Below, piece by piece: positions 59,599 to 64,000 of a stretch of 64,000 nt of DNA. The first letter of the stretch is position 1. Each line of letters begins with the position of its first letter. A program made the translations under genes and the position numbers. The notes under the pieces are model-generated. The model worked only from the letters and a program-made list of their open reading frames with translations, made no database searches and was not told the DNA's origin. The DNA is from DATFNV01 sp963827935. GTDB lineage: Bacteria; Planctomycetota; Planctomycetia; Gemmatales; Gemmataceae. The DNA lies in assembly GCA_963827935.1 (NCBI GenBank), contig CAWHCN010000005.1, positions 253,486-317,485 on the forward strand, read 5' to 3'.

Positions 59599-59662
59599 GC
59601 AGCGCCTCCTGTCAGCAAGGGTTATTTTATGAGTTTAGCCGCCGCCCTGCGGGCAGCGGCCA

Positions 59663-61622
59663 CTACGGCGTCCCCGGCCCCTTGAAAAACACCGCCGCCA
59701 ATGGCGGCAACGTCAGGCGGAGCGACGCCGGCCGCCCGTGCGCCGGCTCCGCCGATGCCAGCATGCCCCCCTCGTTGCCGACGCCGCTGCCGCCGTACTC
59801 CCGGCCGTCGCCATTGAGCAGCTCGCGCCAGTACCCCGGTGTCGGCACGCCGACGCTATACTGCGACCGCACCACGGGGGTGAAGTTGCACACCACCAGC
59901 ACCGTCTCGTCGCCGCCGAGACGCAGGAAGCTCAGCGCGGACGTGCCGCTGTCGTTGCAGTCCACCCACTCGAAGCCCGCACGGCTGGCAGTCCCGTTCG
60001 TGCAGGGCCGGCTCCTCGCGGTACAGGCGGTTCAGGTCCGTCACCCAGCGCTGCACGCCGGCGTGCGGCTGCAGTCCCATCAGGTGCCAGTCGAGGCTGG
60101 TGTCGTGGTTCCACTCGCGGCCTTGGCCGAACTCGCCGCCCATGAACAGCAGCTTCTTGCCCGGCGTGGCCCACATGATAGCCGAACAGCAGCCGCAGGT
60201 TGGCGAACTTCTGCCAGTCGTCGCCCGGCATCCGCGCCAGCAGCGAGCCCTTGCCGTGGACCACCTCATCGTGCGACAGCGGCAGGACGTAGTTCTCCGT
60301 GAACGGCGTACACCATGCGGAAGAGTCAGCTCGTCGTGGTGGTACTGGCGATGGATCGGATCGTGCTGGAAGTACTCGCAGGGTGTCGTGCATCCAGCCC
60401 ATGTCCCACTTGAGGCCGAAACCGAGGCCGCCCAGGTAGGTCGGCCGCGACACCATCGGCCAGGCGGTCGATTCCTCGGCGATGGTCTGCACGTCGGGAT
60501 AATTGCGATAGACCTCCTCGTTGATCGTGCGGAGGAAGGCGATGGCGTCGCAGGTTCTCGTGGCCGCCGTAACTCGTTGGGCACCCACTCGCCGTCCTTG
60601 CGCGAATAGTCGAGGTACAGCATCGAGGCGACGGCATCCACGCGCAGGCCGTCGACGTGATAGTGGTCCAGCCAGAACAGGGCGCTGCTCAAGCAGGAAG
60701 CTGCGCACCTCGTGCCGGCCGATAGTTGAAGATGCAGCTGCGCCAGTCGGGATGAAAGCCCTGCCTGCGGGTCGGCGTGCTCGTAGAGGTGGGTGCCGTC
60801 GAAATAGACCAGGCCGTGCTCGTCGGTGGGGAAGTGGGCCGGCACCCAGTCGAGGATGACGCCGATGCCCTGCTGGTGCAGATAGTCGATCAGGTACATC
60901 AGGTCTTGCGGCGTGCCGTAGCGGCTGGTCGGGGCGAAGAAGCCGGTCACCTGGTAGCCCCAGGACCCGTAGAACGGGTGCTCCATCAGCGGCAGGAACT
61001 CGACGTGCGTGAAGCCGAGCTGGCTGGACGTAGCTCGGCCAGCTTCGGCGCCAGCTCGCGGTAGCTGAGCGAGCGGTTGTCCTCCTCCGGCACGCGCATC
61101 CAGGAGCCGAGATGGACTTCGTAGATGGAGATCGGGGCGCGGCAGGCCGTTGCGGCGTGCGGCGCGTCGCCATCCAGTCGCCGTCGTCCCAGGCATAGTC
61201 CAGGTCCGCAGACGACCGAGGCGGTGCGCGGCGGCACCTCGTGGAAGAAGGCGAAGGGGTCGGCCTTGTCGACGCGGTAGCCGTTGTAGCGCGAGGCGAT
61301 GTGATACTTGTAGGCCGTCGCCCGTGCCCAGCGCCGGGAACGAAGCCTTCCCAGATGCCGGACGATTCGCGGGGCCGGAGCGGATGCGTGCCGGCGTGCC
61401 AGCCGTTGAAGTCGCCGATGACGGCGACATACTCCGCCGCCGGGGCCCAGACGGCAAAGTAGGTCCCGCTCGACGCCATCCGCGCGTCATCGGATGGGCG
61501 CCGAGCTTCTGATAGAGGCGGGAGTGGGTGCCCTCGTTGAAGAGGTACAGGTCCTGGGCGCTGAGGCGGGTCACATCGTAATGGACCGCCTGTGCCGGGA
61601 TAACCGCCGTTGACGCCGCCAT
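59663..61622 (-). CDS. glgB: 1,4-alpha-glucan branching enzyme GlgB, multiply frameshifted
   Basis: Start at 61622 (MAASTAVIPAQAVHYDVTRL) with GGAGG 6 bases upstream. Despite ~8-10 one-base frame changes, all branching-enzyme regions are in order: YFAVWAPAAEYVAVIGDFNG, GVILDWVPAHFPTDEHGLVY, FDGTHLYEHADPQ, HVDGLRVDAVASMLYLDYSR with the nucleophile Asp, TINEEVYRNYPDVQTIAEES with the acid/base Glu, VLPLSHDEVVHGKGSLLARM and the C-terminal beta domain VLVVCNFTPVV. The enzyme adds alpha-1,6 branches to glycogen. No glgA/C/P lies next to it. Sequence error rather than decay is the better explanation, as for purD just downstream. Confidence 0.88.
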
Positions 61623-61847
61623 GCGCACCCTCCGCCCGTCTGACAGGTCCCCCAGTGTCAACATAGGTAGGATAGCCGCGGGATTGCATCAGTTCGAATA
61701 ACGAGGTCTTGAGCCGGGGGGCCTGTCAGCGGCGGGGCAGGGAGCCTGGGAACGATCGCTAGGAGCCGTGGAATTGATCGGAACTGCGCCAGCCGGCAGC
61801 AGTGGTATGGTCGTTGCCGGTGACAGCGTGGCGGGAAGAAATGAGGC

Positions 61848-61953
61848 TCATCCGGGAAGCACGTGCAGCATTCCGCGAAGCCTCCTGATCGCGGGCTGCT
61901 TCGCGATCCGGTTGCCGAGACGGACGGCGGTGCGGATTGCCCCGAATTCCCAC
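61848..61953 (-). repeat. ~106-bp dispersed repeat, copy 2
   Basis: The reverse complement resembles 38791-38898 along its whole length. It ends at gggaattc-like sequence just before the MITE at 61963. Non-coding. Confidence 0.65.
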
Positions 61954-61962
61954 GTTGCATAG

Positions 61963-62082
61963 TTGGACAGCGCCACTTTTTATTCTGGGTAAGATGGCCA
62001 CACGAAAACCAAGGACTTACGGCGATTTACTTTGCCCAGCTTGACTTCGGCCTTGCCCAGTGTGAAAAGTGGCGCTGTCCAA
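61963..62082. mobile_element. 120-bp MITE with ~30-bp imperfect inverted repeats and ATAG target duplication
   Basis: The end TTGGACAGCGCCACTTTT recurs as AAAAGTGGCGCTGTCCAA at the other side; the imperfect match extends ~30 bases. ATAG flanks it at 61959-61962 and 62083-62086. No coding sequence. Confidence 0.85.
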
Positions 62083-62096
62083 ATAGAATTCGCCGG

Positions 62097-62191
62097 GAAT
62101 TATATGCGACCTGGCGCGCGCGTCGCAATCCCTTGTCAAATCATGACATGCGCCTTCACATTTCAGCGCCAGGCCAGGTCGCATATAATTC
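62097..62191. repeat. 95-bp palindromic repeat, 19-bp perfect arms
   Basis: GAATTATATGCGACCTGGC (62097-62115) and its exact complement (62173-62191) flank a ~57-bp centre. A partial copy lies at 38674-38694. It sits 11 bases from the MITE before it and ~310 bases before the IS110 transposase ATG. Confidence 0.8.
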
Positions 62192-62504
62192 GGTGTGTGC
62201 GGACACACCCTGCCGGCAAAGGATCAGCTTGAGGGCTGATGCCAGTCCCTGGCACACGTTCCGCTATGAACCTGACAGGCCATCGGCTTTCCGTTCGCAC
62301 TGCGCTTCTCTAGCTCTTCTTTGTGGCGGCGGAGCGCGGTGGCCGCGTTTGATCTGGTGCCTCTGAGCCCGTGCTTGAGCTTGGCCCTTGGGTCGGCTTC
62401 ACTTTCCTTGGTGCCGCGAGCCCGCTTGAAAGTCTCGTCCTTCGTTCGACCCATCCTCCGCCGACATTTTCTTCGCCCGTCCCTCACCGTCGTTGGAGGT
62501 CCTC
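62192..62504 (+). other. Non-coding region upstream of the IS110-family transposase
   Basis: About 310 bases separate the repeat from the transposase ATG. In IS110-group elements this left-end region encodes the bridge RNA that guides recombination. The exact left boundary of the element is not visible, because IS110-group elements lack terminal inverted repeats. Small stems exist (for example around ggcggcggagcgcggtggccgc), but I could not fold it reliably. An 87-residue open frame on the minus strand (62224-62487) is basic and probably spurious. Confidence 0.45.
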
Positions 62505-63821
62505 ATGCCTCGGAAGAAGACACGCCAGCCCATCCCGCCGCCCCGCATCGTCCGGCCCTGTGCCGCCGCCATCGAACGTCGGCAGCGCCAGCCACGTCGT
62601 CGCCGTCGACCCCGCTTGCGATCCGCAGCCCGTTCGTACCTTCGGCGTCTATACCGCCGACCTACAGACGCTGGCCGAGTGGTTACGCCACTGCGGCGTC
62701 ACGAGCGTCGTGCTCGAATCGACCGGCGTCTACTGGATGTGCTTATGCGACTTCCTGGAAAGCCAGGGCTTCGAAGTGGTGGTGGTCGATCCACGCAGCC
62801 TGGCCCGCAACCTCAAGAAGAAGACCGACGTTTGCGATGCGGTCTGGCTGCAGCAGATGCACGCCTGTGGCCAGCTCAAGAGCTGTTTTCGACCCGCGCA
62901 CGAGGTGCTGGCGTTGCGGACGCTGTGGCGGCATCGCGAGCATCTGATCACCGAGGCAGCCAAGCTCTTGCAGATGATGCTCAAAGTGCTGGTCCAGATG
63001 AATGTTCATTTGGACCTGGCCGTGTCGAGCATCGCCGGCGTCACCGGCATGCGCATCCTGCGTGCCATCGCCCAGGGGCAGCGTGACCCCCAGACGCTGG
63101 CGGCGATGCGCGATCCCAGCTGCAAGAAGAGCCGCGAGGAGATTGCCAAGGCCCTGGAAGGGACCTGGGACACGGCCCACCTGTTCGAGCTGAAACAACT
63201 GCTCAAGGCCTGGGACTTCTACCAGAATCAGCTCCATGTCTGTGACCGGGAGTACGCCAAGGCGGCCGGGCCGATGCCGGACAAGACCCAGGGGCGTCCG
63301 TTGCCCGAGTCCCAGAAGGCCGCGCCCAAGAGTCGCAACCGCCCGACGGAGTTCGACGCCGACGCCTTGATCTTCCAGTTGACGGGCGTGCGTGTCACGG
63401 AAGTGGACGGTCTGGCGCCAGCACGGTGCTGACGGTCTTGTCGGAGACAGGCCCGGACCTGGCGGCACGTTTCCCGACGGACAAGCACTTCGCGGCCTGG
63501 ACGACGCTGGCGCCTGGCAAGCACCAATCGGGCAAGCGGATCCGCTATCCCGCCCAGACGGCCAGCCGGGTGGCCAGGGCGTTTCGGCTGGCGGCGCGGT
63601 CCTTGCTCAGAAGTAAGAGCGTGCTGGGTAATTTCCTGCGCCGCCTGCGGGCCCGGCTGGGGATAGGCAGCGCCATCAGGGCGACAGCCCACAAGCTGGC
63701 GAAGCTCTTCTATCGCCTCATCACGCGTGGGGAAGCGTATCGCCGTGAGAGCACGGCAGCCGAAGAAGTCAAGCAGCAGGAGCGTCAGGTCAAAGCGCTG
63801 CGGCGCAAAGGCGGGAGTTAG
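62505..63821 (+). CDS. IS110-family transposase (two frameshifts)
   Basis: Start at 62505 (MPRKKTRQPIPPPRI) after GGAGGT. One extra base near 62573 separates CAAAI from DVGSASHVVAVDPACDPQPV; a second frame change near 63413 separates FQLTGVRVTEVDGL from LTVLSETGPDLAARFPTDKH. The RuvC-like DEDD domain is seen in VAVDP, VVLESTGVYWMCLCDFLESQ and KKKTDVCDAVWLQQMHACGQ. The C-terminal Tnp_20 domain has AAWTTLAPGKHQSGKRIRYP and RVARAFRLAARSLLRSKSVL. The middle coiled coil ends in RNRPTEFDADALIFQLTGV. With the frameshifts the copy is inactive, unless they are sequence errors. Confidence 0.88.
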
Positions 63822-64000
63822 GGCTGCAAGTGGTGCCGATCTGAGCAGGGTCGGCGGGGCAACAGACGACGTTGGGGAAGTAGGCGAGGTCGATCTCAAG
63901 CCGAGCCGCTTGGGGCGGTGGCGTCGAAAATACGCGCACACCGTAAGATCGCTGCCCGAGCACGACACCTCTCGCCCGGGTAGCGGGGCCTTGTTCATTG
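63822..64000 (+). other. IS110 right end and window edge
   Basis: The final 179 bases follow the transposase stop. They contain no protein-like frame. The right end of the element probably lies here or beyond; the sequence itself offers no boundary. Confidence 0.4.

Noticed and set aside
58297..61622. Programmed frameshifting in purD and glgB
   Set aside because: There are too many sites, no slippery heptamers were noticed, and no such mechanism is known for these enzymes.
62224..62487. 87-residue basic open frame on the minus strand before the IS110 transposase
   Set aside because: It lies in the presumed non-coding left end of the element, has no Shine-Dalgarno and no recognised family.

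Overview
The window reads as chromosomal DNA of a planctomycete, most likely from the Gemmata group (inference, no database used). It is GC-rich and has several hallmarks of that phylum: N-terminal VEPLEQRTLLT / ELEPRLSPS motifs on exported proteins, eukaryote-like Ser/Thr kinases fused to WD40 or sulfatase-modifying-factor domains, MJ0042-type zinc ribbons, Uma2 proteins, an ECF sigma factor and a large AsmA-like protein. One tRNA (Leu-CAG) and housekeeping genes (mfd, metK, purD, glgB) are present. Many genes are interrupted by single-base frameshifts, including essential ones such as purD, so much of the apparent gene decay is probably uncorrected indel error.

Layout. 0-6 kb: start of an ECF sigma factor, a LEPR-type membrane protein, and a kinase with 14 WD40 repeats. 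5.5-7.7 kb: dps, a hydrolase remnant, and a toroid protein with a heme motif. 7.7-12.6 kb: a minus-strand run with egtB and egtD (ergothioneine synthesis), a DUF427 protein and an ABC importer of the osmoprotectant/EgtUV type. 12.7-18.8 kb: UBP zinc finger, broken thioredoxin reductase, tRNA-Leu, a polyprenyl glycosylphosphotransferase, a TolC-like lipoprotein and a zinc-ribbon membrane protein. 18.8-30 kb: Uma2, U32 peptidase, PPC-domain protein, SelA-like PLP enzyme, two orphan antitoxins and mfd.

30-39 kb is an accessory region. Three direct copies of one HTH cassette lie between small modules: an unknown two-gene pair, an Rpn-like remnant, a DUF433/DUF5615 pair, and a RelE-like + Shedu-like pair. 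A kinase-FGE gene with a coiled-coil partner and a cluster of small transposon relics follow. 39-47.5 kb: S53 peptidase, diheme cytochrome, a RelE toxin gene split by a MITE, nirC, and a NirB-reductase/NirA fusion. 47.9-61.6 kb: AsmA-like protein, Uma2, metK, a phosphodiesterase, a PIN toxin pair, two zinc-ribbon proteins, purD and glgB. 61.8-64 kb: nested small repeats and an IS110-family element.

The main unexplained structure is a set of palindromic elements. Some are intergenic, some are MITEs with clear target duplications (in relE and beside IS110), and two sit in frame inside U32 and mfd, so that they are translated. The best candidates for further work are these in-frame elements, the repeated HTH cassette with its enclosed TA/Shedu modules, and the egt synthesis-plus-uptake locus.
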